This document shows, one piece after another, positions 25,283 through 34,416 of a DNA stretch of 64,000 bases. The notes under the pieces were generated by a model. The model worked only from the letters and a program-made list of their open reading frames with translations. It had not been told where the DNA came from and searched no databases. A program made the translations under genes and the position numbers. This DNA is from Bacteroidota bacterium (GTDB lineage: Bacteria > Bacteroidota > Ignavibacteria > Ignavibacteriales > Melioribacteraceae), in NCBI GenBank assembly GCA_021820065.1, contig JAKAEE010000001.1:86906-150905 (forward strand), read 5' to 3'. How positions within the stretch are numbered: the stretch's first letter is position 1; each line of letters starts with the position of its first letter.

Positions 25283-26443
25283 ATGACAAAAATAATAAGA
25301 AAAATATTGCCATCTGAAGCATCGCGGATTGCGAAGTCTGTTAGGAATAATTTATTAGTACCTGTCTTAATATTACTTACTTTAATTTTATGCGGGTGGG
25401 GAAGTATCGGGCATAAATTTATCAATAAAAATTCCGTCCTTTCGTTTCCTACGCAAATGAAGGATTTTCTTAGTTGGGCAGATCCTCTTTCTTTGCACTC
25501 CTCTGATGCCGATTACAGAAAAAATGCCGACCTGACTGAATCGCCAAAACATTTTATTGATATCGATAATTATCCGGAGTTTGTTTCAACCGGAGCTATT
25601 AGTCAAAATTATGATTCTGTCGTTGCTGCTCACGGTTCTTTGTTTGTAATTAGTGAGGGAATCTTGCCATGGGCTATTGTTGCAACTTATGACTCTTTAC
25701 AAAAATGTTTTGAAAGAAAAGATTGGAATAATGCGGTTTTAACTGCGGCTGATCTCGGCCATTATGTTGCCGATTCTCACCAACCGCTTCATATTACTAA
25801 GAATTATAATCCAGGCGGGCTTCATTCAAGGTATGAAACTGAAATGCTTAAAAGATATCAGTCGCAAATAATATATTCGGGGGATAGCGTTCAATTCATT
25901 TCCAATGTACCGGACTTTGTCTTTTCAACAATTTATTACAACTACCAGTATGTTGATTCAGTTCTTGCAGATGATGTTCAAGCAAAAGCAGTCTCGAGTG
26001 ATATCAAAAGCGATGCATACTATCAAAAACTTTGGGAATTGACGGGTTCATTTACTACAAATTTATTTAAGAACGCCTCTAATAAGTTGGCAAGTTTAAT
26101 CTATACGGCTTGGGTAAATGCCGGAAGCCCGCTGCCTTCTACAACCAGTGTTTTTTCATCAGCAAATGATCAAATTACTTTTCAATTGGAACAGAATTAT
26201 CCAAATCCATTTAACCCGGAAACGGTTATTGGTTATCAATTGCCGGTCGCTGAAAACGTAAGTCTAAAAGTTTACGATATGCTTGGAAGAGAAGCCGCAA
26301 CATTGATCAACGAATACCAAGGTGCCGGAGTACATCATTCTCAATTCTCAATTATTAATTCTCAATTATCCAGCGGCGTTTACTTTTACAGATTAACCGC
26401 TGGTGCTTATTCGTCAACCAAAAAGATGATTGTTCTAAAGTAA
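25283..26443 (+). CDS. Secreted S1/P1-nuclease-like protein with type IX sorting domain
   Basis: A 386-residue exported protein. After a basic, hydrophobic leader (to ~38) the mature part opens with WGSIGHKFI, whose N-terminal Trp and His are zinc ligands in S1/P1 nucleases and phospholipase C. Further ligands lie in HFIDID, AADLGHYVADSHQPLH and GGLHSRYE. From ~300 a typical Por/type A sorting domain follows (NYPNPFNPETVIGYQLP, LKVYDMLGRE, SGVYFYRL, KKMIVLK), which directs secretion by the type IX system and is then removed. The stop overlaps the next start by one base (TAATG). Confidence 0.85.
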   Translation: MTKIIRKILPSEASRIAKSVRNNLLVPVLILLTLILCGWGSIGHKFINKNSVLSFPTQMKDFLSWADPLSLHSSDADYRKNADLTESPKHFIDIDNYPEFVSTGAISQNYDSVVAAHGSLFVISEGILPWAIVATYDSLQKCFERKDWNNAVLTAADLGHYVADSHQPLHITKNYNPGGLHSRYETEMLKRYQSQIIYSGDSVQFISNVPDFVFSTIYYNYQYVDSVLADDVQAKAVSSDIKSDAYYQKLWELTGSFTTNLFKNASNKLASLIYTAWVNAGSPLPSTTSVFSSANDQITFQLEQNYPNPFNPETVIGYQLPVAENVSLKVYDMLGREAATLINEYQGAGVHHSQFSIINSQLSSGVYFYRLTAGAYSSTKKMIVLK

Positions 26444-27159
26444 TGTCCTCCGTTTCAAAAATATTATTGCCGGGATTAGGCAAACAACTCGACTTCCTTC
26501 GGAAGAACGCATCAATACAAGCTAAACATGCTTTGGTAATTGGGTCCGGCAGCGAGAAGATAGCAAAGGATTTGGCTAAACAATATTCATGCGATGTTGA
26601 TTTGATCGTTGAAGACTATGAATCGCTTATGAGTTCGAATTTAATTCTTGGCGATGATTCGAAAGTGAAAGCAAGCTTGATGAATTTTGAAATCACCGAT
26701 TTCGATGCCGGTTCTTTCGATCTGATCTACGCACAGGCGTCTGTTTCGTTAACCAACAGAAACAAAATCATCAAAGAGATAAAACGAATACTAAAACCTG
26801 GCGGATTTTTTTGCGTTGGAGAAATTGTTTCGCTGAAAAAGGAAGTTCCAAAATTCATAACCGACATTTTCGATTCTTCAAATCTGCTTCCTCTTTTCAT
26901 TGATGATTTGCAGAAATATTATGAAGAGAGAAAATTATCAATTGTTGAGAAACAGAATTTCTCAGATACGCTTGGGGATTATTATTCTCAGACCGTCTCG
27001 CTTCTAAAAGGGACGAAAGAAAATCTAAGCGACAGCGAAAAAAGTTATTATAAAAAACTTCTCAATAAAGTCAGCCACGAATCGAACGTTTACCTAAAGT
27101 TGGGCGGCGATAAATACATCGGCTTCGTTTCAATGCTTCTACAAAAGGGTGAATCTTGA
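26443..27159 (+). CDS. Class I SAM-dependent methyltransferase
   Basis: A 238-residue Rossmann-fold methyltransferase. Motif I is ALVIGSGSEKIAKDLAKQY, followed by VDLIVEDYESL and the post-I stretch ITDFDAGSFDLIYAQASVSL, then EIKRILKPGGFFCVGEI. The C-terminal part is helical. It overlaps rlmD by four bases. Its target is unknown; the pairing with an rRNA methyltransferase is suggestive only. Confidence 0.85.
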   Translation: MSSVSKILLPGLGKQLDFLRKNASIQAKHALVIGSGSEKIAKDLAKQYSCDVDLIVEDYESLMSSNLILGDDSKVKASLMNFEITDFDAGSFDLIYAQASVSLTNRNKIIKEIKRILKPGGFFCVGEIVSLKKEVPKFITDIFDSSNLLPLFIDDLQKYYEERKLSIVEKQNFSDTLGDYYSQTVSLLKGTKENLSDSEKSYYKKLLNKVSHESNVYLKLGGDKYIGFVSMLLQKGES

Positions 27160-28595
27160 AAAAAGGAGATTTGCTTGAGCTGGATATTACCGGTTATGCT
27201 TTCGAAGGAAAAGGCGTTGCTAAGATTATTAAAGATGCGCCGGAAACCGATACTACGGAACCAAAAAAATTTGTCGTTTTCGTAAACGGAACATACCCCG
27301 GCGATAAAGTCACGGCGCTCGTAACCAAAATCCGAAAATCTTACGCCGAAGCAAAAGTAAAAAGTCTTATAACTCGTTCTTCTCTTAGAATAGATCCAAA
27401 GTGTAAGCACTTTGGTGTTTGCGGCGGATGCAAAGCTCAAGACCTTACTTACGAAAGTCAGGTAAAATTCAAAGAAGAGCAGGTAAAAGATATTTTCGAG
27501 CGAATCGGCGGGCTGGAAAAATTTGAAGACCTGCCCATTGAACCTTCAGAGAAAACATTTTTCTATCGCAACAAGATGGAGTTTTCCTTTGCTGAAAAAA
27601 GATGGCTGACCGAAAATGAGATTAACTCTATGCAGGAAGTTGCAGACAAAGATTTTGCCCTGGGTTTTCACGTGCCGGGTGTTTTTGACAAAGTATTGAA
27701 TATTGAAGAGTGCTGGCTGCAATCAGAGTTAAGCAACCGTATTCTAAACTTCACACATGGGTTTTCCAAAAAACACCAACTTTTGCCATATTCCAGCCAA
27801 AAACACACCGGTTTTTTACGGAATCTGGTCATAAAACAGTCGTTTTCTACAAACGACTTTATGGTTAATTTTGTTGTATCCGAGGAAAATGAACGTTTGT
27901 TCATGGAATACAAAGCCGCGCTGTTGGAAAGTTTTCCTGAAGTTACTACTCTCGTTTTTAACGTGAATAAAAAGCTATCGCAAGTTGCTTACGGAGATTA
28001 TGAAATTGTTACACACGGACCAGGATTCATTTATGATTTGATTGGAGAGTGCAAATTCAGGATAAGCGCAAATTCGTTTTTCCAGACAAATTCTTCTCAA
28101 GCGGTAAAGCTTTATTCAATTGCAAAGGACTTTGCGGGATTTACCGGCAACGAATTTGTTTACGATCTTTACTCCGGCGCCGGAACTATCCCAATTTTTG
28201 TTTCCAAAAATGTAAAACAAATCTACGGTTTCGAAAGCGTTGAACCCGCAATCAATGATGCAATAGTAAACATTGAGTTGAATAACGTTAGCAATTTCAA
28301 GCCTATTCTTGCTGATCTAAACAAGACTCTTCTACCGGTCTTACAAGAAAAAGCGATTCCGAAACCGGACATTATCATTACGGACCCGCCCCGAAGCGGA
28401 ATGAATCCTAAAACTGTTAAAGATATTCTTGAGCTTGACCCGAAGAAAATTGTCTATATCAGTTGCAATCCCGCTACACAAGCGCGCGATATCAAACTGT
28501 TGTGCGATGGCGGTTATCGGCTAATAAAAATAAAGCCGGTTGATATGTTTCCGCACACATACCACATAGAGAACGTGGCTCTTCTAACAAAATAA
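27156..28595 (+). CDS. rlmD: 23S rRNA (uracil-C5)-methyltransferase, RlmD/RumA family
   Basis: A 479-residue TrmA/RumA-type RNA methyltransferase. The N-terminal TRAM domain (~1-75) begins MKKGDLLELDITGYAFEGKG. Iron-sulfur cysteines occur in CKHFGVCGGCKAQDL. The SAM-binding core has VYDLYSGAGTIPIF and IITDPPRSGMNPK, and the catalytic nucleophile is the Cys of YISCNPAT. The start is a TTG overlapping the upstream stop, with AGGGTG before it. Family members modify U1939 (RlmD) or U747 and U1939 (RlmCD-type); which applies cannot be told here. Confidence 0.9.
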   Translation: MKKGDLLELDITGYAFEGKGVAKIIKDAPETDTTEPKKFVVFVNGTYPGDKVTALVTKIRKSYAEAKVKSLITRSSLRIDPKCKHFGVCGGCKAQDLTYESQVKFKEEQVKDIFERIGGLEKFEDLPIEPSEKTFFYRNKMEFSFAEKRWLTENEINSMQEVADKDFALGFHVPGVFDKVLNIEECWLQSELSNRILNFTHGFSKKHQLLPYSSQKHTGFLRNLVIKQSFSTNDFMVNFVVSEENERLFMEYKAALLESFPEVTTLVFNVNKKLSQVAYGDYEIVTHGPGFIYDLIGECKFRISANSFFQTNSSQAVKLYSIAKDFAGFTGNEFVYDLYSGAGTIPIFVSKNVKQIYGFESVEPAINDAIVNIELNNVSNFKPILADLNKTLLPVLQEKAIPKPDIIITDPPRSGMNPKTVKDILELDPKKIVYISCNPATQARDIKLLCDGGYRLIKIKPVDMFPHTYHIENVALLTK

Positions 28596-28955
28596 CTTCC
28601 AAAACTTCTTCGTTATAACCGGAAGAATCCGTTTACGATTGATTCATTATAGTAATCGAATTCAAAGTGAGACAATTTTTTGATGAGCAAATAATGAATT
28701 CGGCTAAAAAACTACATTCGAGATTGGCACATCGATTGAGTTTTCCAATACAACATAAGCACCCAAAAGGCGAAAGCAAAACCCTCTAAAAAGCTTTCTC
28801 GATGGCGGCGGCGATTTTGGTGAACGGTACTTCGGCTGGGCTGTTCACTGGGATTTCCGCCCTGTTGTTTTAAAGCCCCTTCTGTATTTAGGTTTCTTTG
28901 GTTATTACTTTCAAAATCTTTAATTTTGCACACTTTCAAATAGAATAGGTTACAA
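28596..28955. other. Intergenic region upstream of rpmH
   Basis: A 360-base gap. Near 28830 the words GGTGAAC and GTTCACTGG can pair. The right end holds the rpmH promoter. Although rpmH-rnpA is often near oriC, no dnaA gene or cluster of DnaA boxes is seen here. Confidence 0.5.
28897..28928 (+). promoter_or_regulatory. Bacteroidota-type promoter of rpmH
   Basis: TTTG at 28897-28900 and TAATTTTG at 28921-28928 are separated by 20 bases, matching the -33 TTTG / -7 TAnnTTTG layout of Bacteroidota primary-sigma promoters. It ends 27 bases before the rpmH ATG, leaving a short leader. Confidence 0.65.
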
Positions 28956-29102
28956 ATGAAGCGCACTTTTCAACCAAGCAAAACAAAAAGAAAAAATAAA
29001 CACGGATTCCGGGAAAGAATGGCTACCAAGAACGGTCGTAAAGTTCTTGCGCGCAGAAGAGCAAAAGGAAGAAAAAAACTAACTGTAAGCGACGAACGCT
29101 AA
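28956..29102 (+). CDS. rpmH: 50S ribosomal protein L34
   Basis: A 48-residue basic protein with the invariant L34 start [20 protein letters not shown] and the core [22 protein letters not shown]. It is of ordinary length, with a few residues (TVSDER) after the usual end. It stands directly upstream of rnpA, the conserved rpmH-rnpA-yidD-yidC order. Confidence 0.98.
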   Translation: MKRTFQPSKTKRKNKHGFRERMATKNGRKVLARRRAKGRKKLTVSDER

Positions 29103-29193
29103 TTCCGCGGCGGCGGAGCGGCTTTGTATTGATTGCTCTTTCATACTATAATGTTTTTATCGACGCCTCGCTTATTATTGCGAGGAGGTTCAA

Positions 29194-29592
29194 TTGAAAC
29201 GGTTTGGTCTTTCTGCTAACGAAAGAATCAAAAGTAGAAATGATTTTGAATTAGTTTATACTTCCGGCGAAGTTTTATTTTCTTCTTCTAACAGACTCAA
29301 AGCCGCTATATTAATTCGAAACGAAAATGAAGAAGCTGTATTAAAGACAGCTTTTGCTGTTTCAAGGAAGTGCGGAAACGCCGTTTGGAGAAATCGTGTT
29401 AAGAGATTACTGAGAGAATCATTCCGGCTTAATAAAGAAAGTTTGAAAGCCGAGGTTGATTCAAAAAGAAAATTTTTGCTGGTGGTTCTTTCTCCCAATA
29501 CGATAAACCAGAAGAAAAACAAAAAGATTATTTTGAAAGATATTATGAACGATGTAATTGATTTACTGAACCAGATTAGAGCAAAATTGTGA
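29194..29592 (+). CDS. rnpA: Ribonuclease P protein component
   Basis: A 132-residue basic RNase P cofactor that helps the catalytic RNA process tRNA 5' ends. The RNR signature reads [21 protein letters not shown], followed by a Lys-rich C-terminus. The start is TTG at 29194, strongly supported by GAGGAGG seven bases upstream, and the sequence starts correctly as [18 protein letters not shown]. It overlaps yidD at TGATG. Confidence 0.96.
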   Translation: MKRFGLSANERIKSRNDFELVYTSGEVLFSSSNRLKAAILIRNENEEAVLKTAFAVSRKCGNAVWRNRVKRLLRESFRLNKESLKAEVDSKRKFLLVVLSPNTINQKKNKKIILKDIMNDVIDLLNQIRAKL

Positions 29593-29801
29593 TGCGGTTT
29601 GTTTTTGTAAAACTTATCAAACTTTATCAAAAACTTATATCGCCTATGTTTCCTCCGTCATGCCGTTTTTATCCCACATGTTCAGAGTATGCTGTTCAGG
29701 CAATAACAAAATACGGTTCATTGAGAGGCGGGGCAAAAGCCGCGTGGCGAATTTTAAGATGTAATCCGTTTAATAAAGGCGGTTTCGATCCAGTTGATTA
29801 A
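29592..29801 (+). CDS. yidD: Membrane protein insertion efficiency factor YidD
   Basis: A 69-residue peripheral membrane protein with the family core [20 protein letters not shown] and [17 protein letters not shown]. It is thought to support YidC-dependent insertion. The ATG at 29592 overlaps the rnpA stop by one base; a GTG one codon earlier is also possible. The spacing to yidC is 15 bases. Confidence 0.95.
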   Translation: MRFVFVKLIKLYQKLISPMFPPSCRFYPTCSEYAVQAITKYGSLRGGAKAAWRILRCNPFNKGGFDPVD

Positions 29802-29816
29802 TTAAGGAATTTTTTA

Positions 29817-31676
29817 ATGGATAAAAATACTTCTCTTGCTTTTGTATTGATCGGTTTAATACTGATTGTATGGCTATACTTTAATTCACCGACTCAGGTG
29901 CCGAAACAACAAAAAGGCAAAGCCGATACAACCGCTATTGCAAAGAAAGATACAGCCGCGGTCAAACCGCCAGCACAAAAAGAAACTCAGCAGCAGCAAA
30001 CCGAAGAAGAAGTTTCGCCGCTTGGCGGAAAAGAACTGCCCGAACAAATTATTACAATTGAAACCGACCTGGCAAGAATAGAGCTGACGACAAAAGGCGC
30101 GCGAATCAAAAGATATTTTTTGAACGGATACAAAACATGGTATCACAATGAAATTGAACCGAAGGACACAAATTATTACAACCAGCATGTTCAGCTTGTC
30201 AATGATTTGAAGAACGGTGGTGACTTCAACATAATTTTTGTTACAAAAGAAGGAAAGCTTGTAAACACTTCTTCGCTTGATTTCAGCGCGTCGCCATCAA
30301 ATTACATTTATAAGATTTCTGGCAAAGACTCTCTCGCGCTCAACTTTACATTTACCGGCGATAACGGCAAAGAGATAAAAAAGAATTTCGTTTTCTATGG
30401 CGACAACTACGCCTCAAAAGTCAACATCGAACTTGATAACATGGAAGACGTCATTAGCAGCTATAGATACGATCTTGTTTGGCAGAACGGAATAAATTTT
30501 GTTGAAGAAAATTCCGTTGACGAAGCAAACAATTCTCACTCAAGTGTTTTTTCCGCAGACGAACTGGAAGTAATTAAAGCAAAGCCGGGCGAAAAAGTTA
30601 CCAAAGATATCAACGGCAAGGTGGATTACGTTGCGATGAAGGACAAATACTTTGCCATGATTCTGGCGCCTGCAAATCCGAGCAGCGACGGCGGCGCTTA
30701 CTTTGAGGGAACTCATGTGGCAGTAAACGGCGGCATGAGAGAGTATTACAGCGCAAGTTTAAAGGTGCCGTTTAAGAATCAGAAAATTCAAAAAGATTCT
30801 TTCACACTTTTTCTTGGTCCGGTTGATTACTATCTGTTAAAAGGTTACAAGAAAAATTTCGAACAGATTTTTGAATTCGGTAGTTTTTTAGGGTTAAAGT
30901 TTATTATCAAACCAATTTCAGAATATGTGATGCTGCCGCTCTTCCATTTCCTAAGCGGGTTTATAACAAATTGGGGCTTGGTAATAATCATCTTTTCTAT
31001 CTTGATCAAATTTGCCCTGCATCCGCTTACACGCCAAAGTTTGAAATCGATGAAAAAGATGCAGATGCTTCAACCGAAGATCACCGAGCTGAAAGAAAAG
31101 TTTAAAGACAATCCGCAGAAGGTTCAGCAGGAAACGATGAAGCTTTACTCAACATACGGTATCAATCCTATGGGCGGTTGTCTTCCATCGTTGTTGCAGA
31201 TGCCGATACTTGTTGCTTTGTGGAGTTTGTTTAATGTTACGATTGAAATACGCCAGCAGCCGTTTATTCTTTGGATAAAAAATCTTTCATCGCCCGATGT
31301 TATTTACAGACTGCCGTTCAAACTGCCGCTGTTTAATGTTGACGCTATAAGCGGTCTTGCCGTTTTAATGGGAGTTACAATGTTCATTCAACAGAAGATG
31401 AGCATTAAGGATCCATCGCAGAAGGCGATGATTTACGTAATGCCGGTAATGTTCACGCTTATGTTCATGGGATTTCCTTCCGGACTTAACTTGTATTATT
31501 TTATGTTTAACTTGCTTTCTATTGGGCAACAATATTATGTTAATAAGAAACATGATAATGTGGAATTGGTGCCGGTGGCAAATCCTAACAAGAAAAAGGG
31601 TTTTCTAACAAGAATGATGGAATCCGCCGAGAAGCAGGCGCAAGAACAAAGAAAAGCTGCCCAGAAAAAAAGATAA
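29817..31676 (+). CDS. yidC: Membrane protein insertase YidC
   Basis: A 619-residue insertase with the Gram-negative architecture. One N-terminal transmembrane segment (~6-24) precedes a low-complexity Lys/Ala/Gln-rich linker (~30-70) and the periplasmic beta-sandwich P1 domain (~75-350). The conserved membrane core starts near FIIKPISEYVMLPLFHFLS and includes NWGLVIIIFSILIKFALHPL, GINPMGGCLPSLLQMPIL and FPSGLNLYYFMFN. The tail is basic. AAGGAATTTTTTA precedes the ATG. It completes the rpmH-rnpA-yidD-yidC block. Confidence 0.97.
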   Translation: MDKNTSLAFVLIGLILIVWLYFNSPTQVPKQQKGKADTTAIAKKDTAAVKPPAQKETQQQQTEEEVSPLGGKELPEQIITIETDLARIELTTKGARIKRYFLNGYKTWYHNEIEPKDTNYYNQHVQLVNDLKNGGDFNIIFVTKEGKLVNTSSLDFSASPSNYIYKISGKDSLALNFTFTGDNGKEIKKNFVFYGDNYASKVNIELDNMEDVISSYRYDLVWQNGINFVEENSVDEANNSHSSVFSADELEVIKAKPGEKVTKDINGKVDYVAMKDKYFAMILAPANPSSDGGAYFEGTHVAVNGGMREYYSASLKVPFKNQKIQKDSFTLFLGPVDYYLLKGYKKNFEQIFEFGSFLGLKFIIKPISEYVMLPLFHFLSGFITNWGLVIIIFSILIKFALHPLTRQSLKSMKKMQMLQPKITELKEKFKDNPQKVQQETMKLYSTYGINPMGGCLPSLLQMPILVALWSLFNVTIEIRQQPFILWIKNLSSPDVIYRLPFKLPLFNVDAISGLAVLMGVTMFIQQKMSIKDPSQKAMIYVMPVMFTLMFMGFPSGLNLYYFMFNLLSIGQQYYVNKKHDNVELVPVANPNKKKGFLTRMMESAEKQAQEQRKAAQKKR

Positions 31677-31710
31677 TATTTACAAGTGCGGCAATTAATC
31701 AGAACATGAA

Positions 31711-34416
31711 ATGCTTAAGACATCGATAAAAATTTTATTTGCATTTCTGATTTTACTTTCTCCGGTTGCCGCACAAAACAAAACCACTCTTAAACTTAAC
31801 CTCGTCAAAAAAAATCTTCCTTTTGGATTGACCGAACAGGTTCCGGCAAACATACCGAAGATTGGTTTGGCGTTAAGCGGTGGTGGAGCGCGTTCTATTT
31901 CTCAACTCGGTGTTCTGCGGGCATTTGAAGAAGCGCAAATACCAATCGATATAATTGTGGGCACCAGCATGGGTGGCGTTGTTGGCGGCTTATACTCTGC
32001 TGGCTACTCTCTGAACGACCTCGATTCAATTCTTCAGCATACAAGCTGGAACGACCTTTTTTCATCACAGCAGTCTTCTCGAAAAGAATTATTTGTTGAT
32101 CAAAAAATCAGTGAAGACCGCGCCATAGTTTCATTCAGATTAGACGGATTCAAGTTTGTCCTTCCCACTTCAATTAGCTCCGGTCAGCGTGCGGCAAATT
32201 TTCTGAATTTGCTTGCCATAAACGCCCCGCTTCAGTCAACAAAAAGTTTCGACGACTTCAAATACAAATACAGAGCCGTTAGCTCTGACCTTGTTACCGG
32301 AAACGAAGTAATACTGGATAAAGGATTGCTCGGCGTTGCGATGCGCGCTACTTCAAGCGTTTCATTTGTGCTTCCGCCTGTTAAAGATGATTCGCTGATG
32401 CTTGTTGACGGCGGGTTGGTGGCAAACATTCCGGCGATCGAAACAAGAAAAGCCGGCGCCGATATTGTTGTTGCGGTTGATTGTGTGAGCCCGCTCTATA
32501 GCGACAAAGACTTGATTTACCCGTGGACAATTGCCGATCAAATTGTAAGCATACCAATGCAGAAATTAAATAATCAGCAACTCTCGAATGCTGATTTTGT
32601 GGTTAGACCCGACTTGGAAAAAAGAAAAAATTCCGACTTCGATAATCTTGAATCGGTAATCAAACGCGGATACGATACGGCAAAACCCATAGCGCAAAAA
32701 ATCAAAAAAATTTTTGTTCAGAAACTTGAAGCCGCGTTTTCAAACAAAGAAAAGTTTTACAAAAATCTTGTCCCCGGTGATTCCACAAACGAACTGGACG
32801 AGTCTTTTGTTCGTCCATTTTACGGCAGAGATTCTGTTTCGAGCGGCGAACTTCTTTATGCACTTTATAAAAAACAATCCGAAGGCGGATGGAAAAATCT
32901 TTCAATAGATATCGACGAACATGACGGAAAATCTTTTGTAACGCTCGACGCGGTTAAGAATCCGGTAGTAACAAAACTCGATCTGGAGGGAGTTGAAGTC
33001 GGAAACGAAGGATTGATTTATGATCTTTTCGACGGATTGATCAACAAACCTTACGACGCAATGAGAACGTTCAATTCGGCATTAGATGCACTTCGTTATT
33101 ATAAGAAGGACGGTTACTCGCTCGCTCGCATTGATAATATTTCTTTCGATGAAAAAACCGGAATACTTTCCGTAAGATTCAGCGAGGGATTAATTAACGA
33201 ATTAACCGTGGTTGGAAATACCAAGACAAGAGAAAAAATTATAACGCGCGAATTTCCCCTTAAAGCCGGAGACTATTTCAAGTATTCACTTGCCGAAAAA
33301 GGTTTGGCAAATCTAAGAAGCACAAATCTATTCGATCAGGTTGATGTGATTGTCTCCGAAAATGGAGATAACAACAACGTCGTAATTAAAGTTGAAGAAA
33401 AAGTTTCCGGCGTTCTTCGGCTGGGTTTTAGGGTAGACAACGAAAACCAAGCGCAGCTGTCGTTGGATTTGCGGGATGAAAATTTTAACGGTTCGGGGCA
33501 GGAAATCGGTGCAATTTTTTCCGGCGGACTTCGTAACCGGACTTTGATCTTGGAACAGCGGGCAAATAGAGTCTTCGATTCATACTTAACTTACAAGATT
33601 CAGGCGTTCCACGAATTCAACGACGTTAATGTTTACAAGGACGATACCCTTCGGGCAGAAAACGAATTCCACAGAAAAAAAACGGGCGAGTATAGACAAA
33701 TTTATTACGGCGGTTCTTTTGGAATCGGAACGCAGGTAGAAAGATTTGGAAACCTTTTTGTTGAAGCGCGTTATCAACGAGACGAAGTAAAAAATAAATA
33801 TGATTACTACGGTCCCACATATAAAATGGATATATCAAGTCTGCGGTTTTCGATGTATATCGATTCGCAAAACGAATACCCGTACCCAACAAGCGGGTTC
33901 TTGATTAAAGCTTACTACGAGACCGCACAAACTGCTCTCGGCGGCAATATCGGCTACACAAAATTTTATTTTGACTACAAAAATATTTTTTCTTTTAAGA
34001 ACAACAATACCTGGAGTTTGCGCGCCGTTATCGGAACCGCCGACAATACTCTTCCCCTCAGCGAACAATTTTCGTTCGGTGGTCAAAACTCGTTTTTCGG
34101 ATTGCGTGATAACGAATACCGCGGCAGACAAATTCTACTTGCGTCATTAGAGTACCGCTATAAACTTCCCGTTCAGCTTTTCTTCGATACATATCTTAAG
34201 CTTCGCTACGATCTTGGCTCAATCTGGGCGGAGCGGCAGCAAATTCGCTTCAAAGATTTGCGGCATGGAATCGGCGCAACTGTATCTTTTAAAACGCCAA
34301 TCGGTCCGGCGGATTTTTCACTTGGACAAAGTTTCTACTTCAAAAATACTTTTTCGAACAATGCGATTGTATGGGGAGATACGTTTTTCTACTTCACGAT
34401 TGGGTATTATTACTAA
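31711..34416 (+). CDS. Patatin-like phospholipase fused to POTRA and BamA-type beta-barrel
   Basis: A 901-residue outer-membrane protein. The signal peptide (1-21) is followed by a patatin domain: the oxyanion loop SGGGAR (56-61), nucleophile Ser86 in GTSMGG, and Asp233 in VDGG complete the Ser-Asp dyad. Next come POTRA-like repeats (INELTVVGNTKTREKII...) and a C-terminal bacterial surface-antigen/BamA (Omp85) barrel ending in FFYFTIGYYY. This plan resembles PlpD-type (type Vd) patatin autotransporters, with the lipase tethered to or displayed through its own barrel. It is probably a lipid-remodelling enzyme at the outer membrane. The stop is followed at once by the inverted-repeat element. 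Confidence 0.93.
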   Translation: MLKTSIKILFAFLILLSPVAAQNKTTLKLNLVKKNLPFGLTEQVPANIPKIGLALSGGGARSISQLGVLRAFEEAQIPIDIIVGTSMGGVVGGLYSAGYSLNDLDSILQHTSWNDLFSSQQSSRKELFVDQKISEDRAIVSFRLDGFKFVLPTSISSGQRAANFLNLLAINAPLQSTKSFDDFKYKYRAVSSDLVTGNEVILDKGLLGVAMRATSSVSFVLPPVKDDSLMLVDGGLVANIPAIETRKAGADIVVAVDCVSPLYSDKDLIYPWTIADQIVSIPMQKLNNQQLSNADFVVRPDLEKRKNSDFDNLESVIKRGYDTAKPIAQKIKKIFVQKLEAAFSNKEKFYKNLVPGDSTNELDESFVRPFYGRDSVSSGELLYALYKKQSEGGWKNLSIDIDEHDGKSFVTLDAVKNPVVTKLDLEGVEVGNEGLIYDLFDGLINKPYDAMRTFNSALDALRYYKKDGYSLARIDNISFDEKTGILSVRFSEGLINELTVVGNTKTREKIITREFPLKAGDYFKYSLAEKGLANLRSTNLFDQVDVIVSENGDNNNVVIKVEEKVSGVLRLGFRVDNENQAQLSLDLRDENFNGSGQEIGAIFSGGLRNRTLILEQRANRVFDSYLTYKIQAFHEFNDVNVYKDDTLRAENEFHRKKTGEYRQIYYGGSFGIGTQVERFGNLFVEARYQRDEVKNKYDYYGPTYKMDISSLRFSMYIDSQNEYPYPTSGFLIKAYYETAQTALGGNIGYTKFYFDYKNIFSFKNNNTWSLRAVIGTADNTLPLSEQFSFGGQNSFFGLRDNEYRGRQILLASLEYRYKLPVQLFFDTYLKLRYDLGSIWAERQQIRFKDLRHGIGATVSFKTPIGPADFSLGQSFYFKNTFSNNAIVWGDTFFYFTIGYYY

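Noticed and set aside
28596..28955. Replication origin next to rpmH
   Set aside because: No dnaA or dnaN and no cluster of TTATCCACA-type boxes was seen in the gap.
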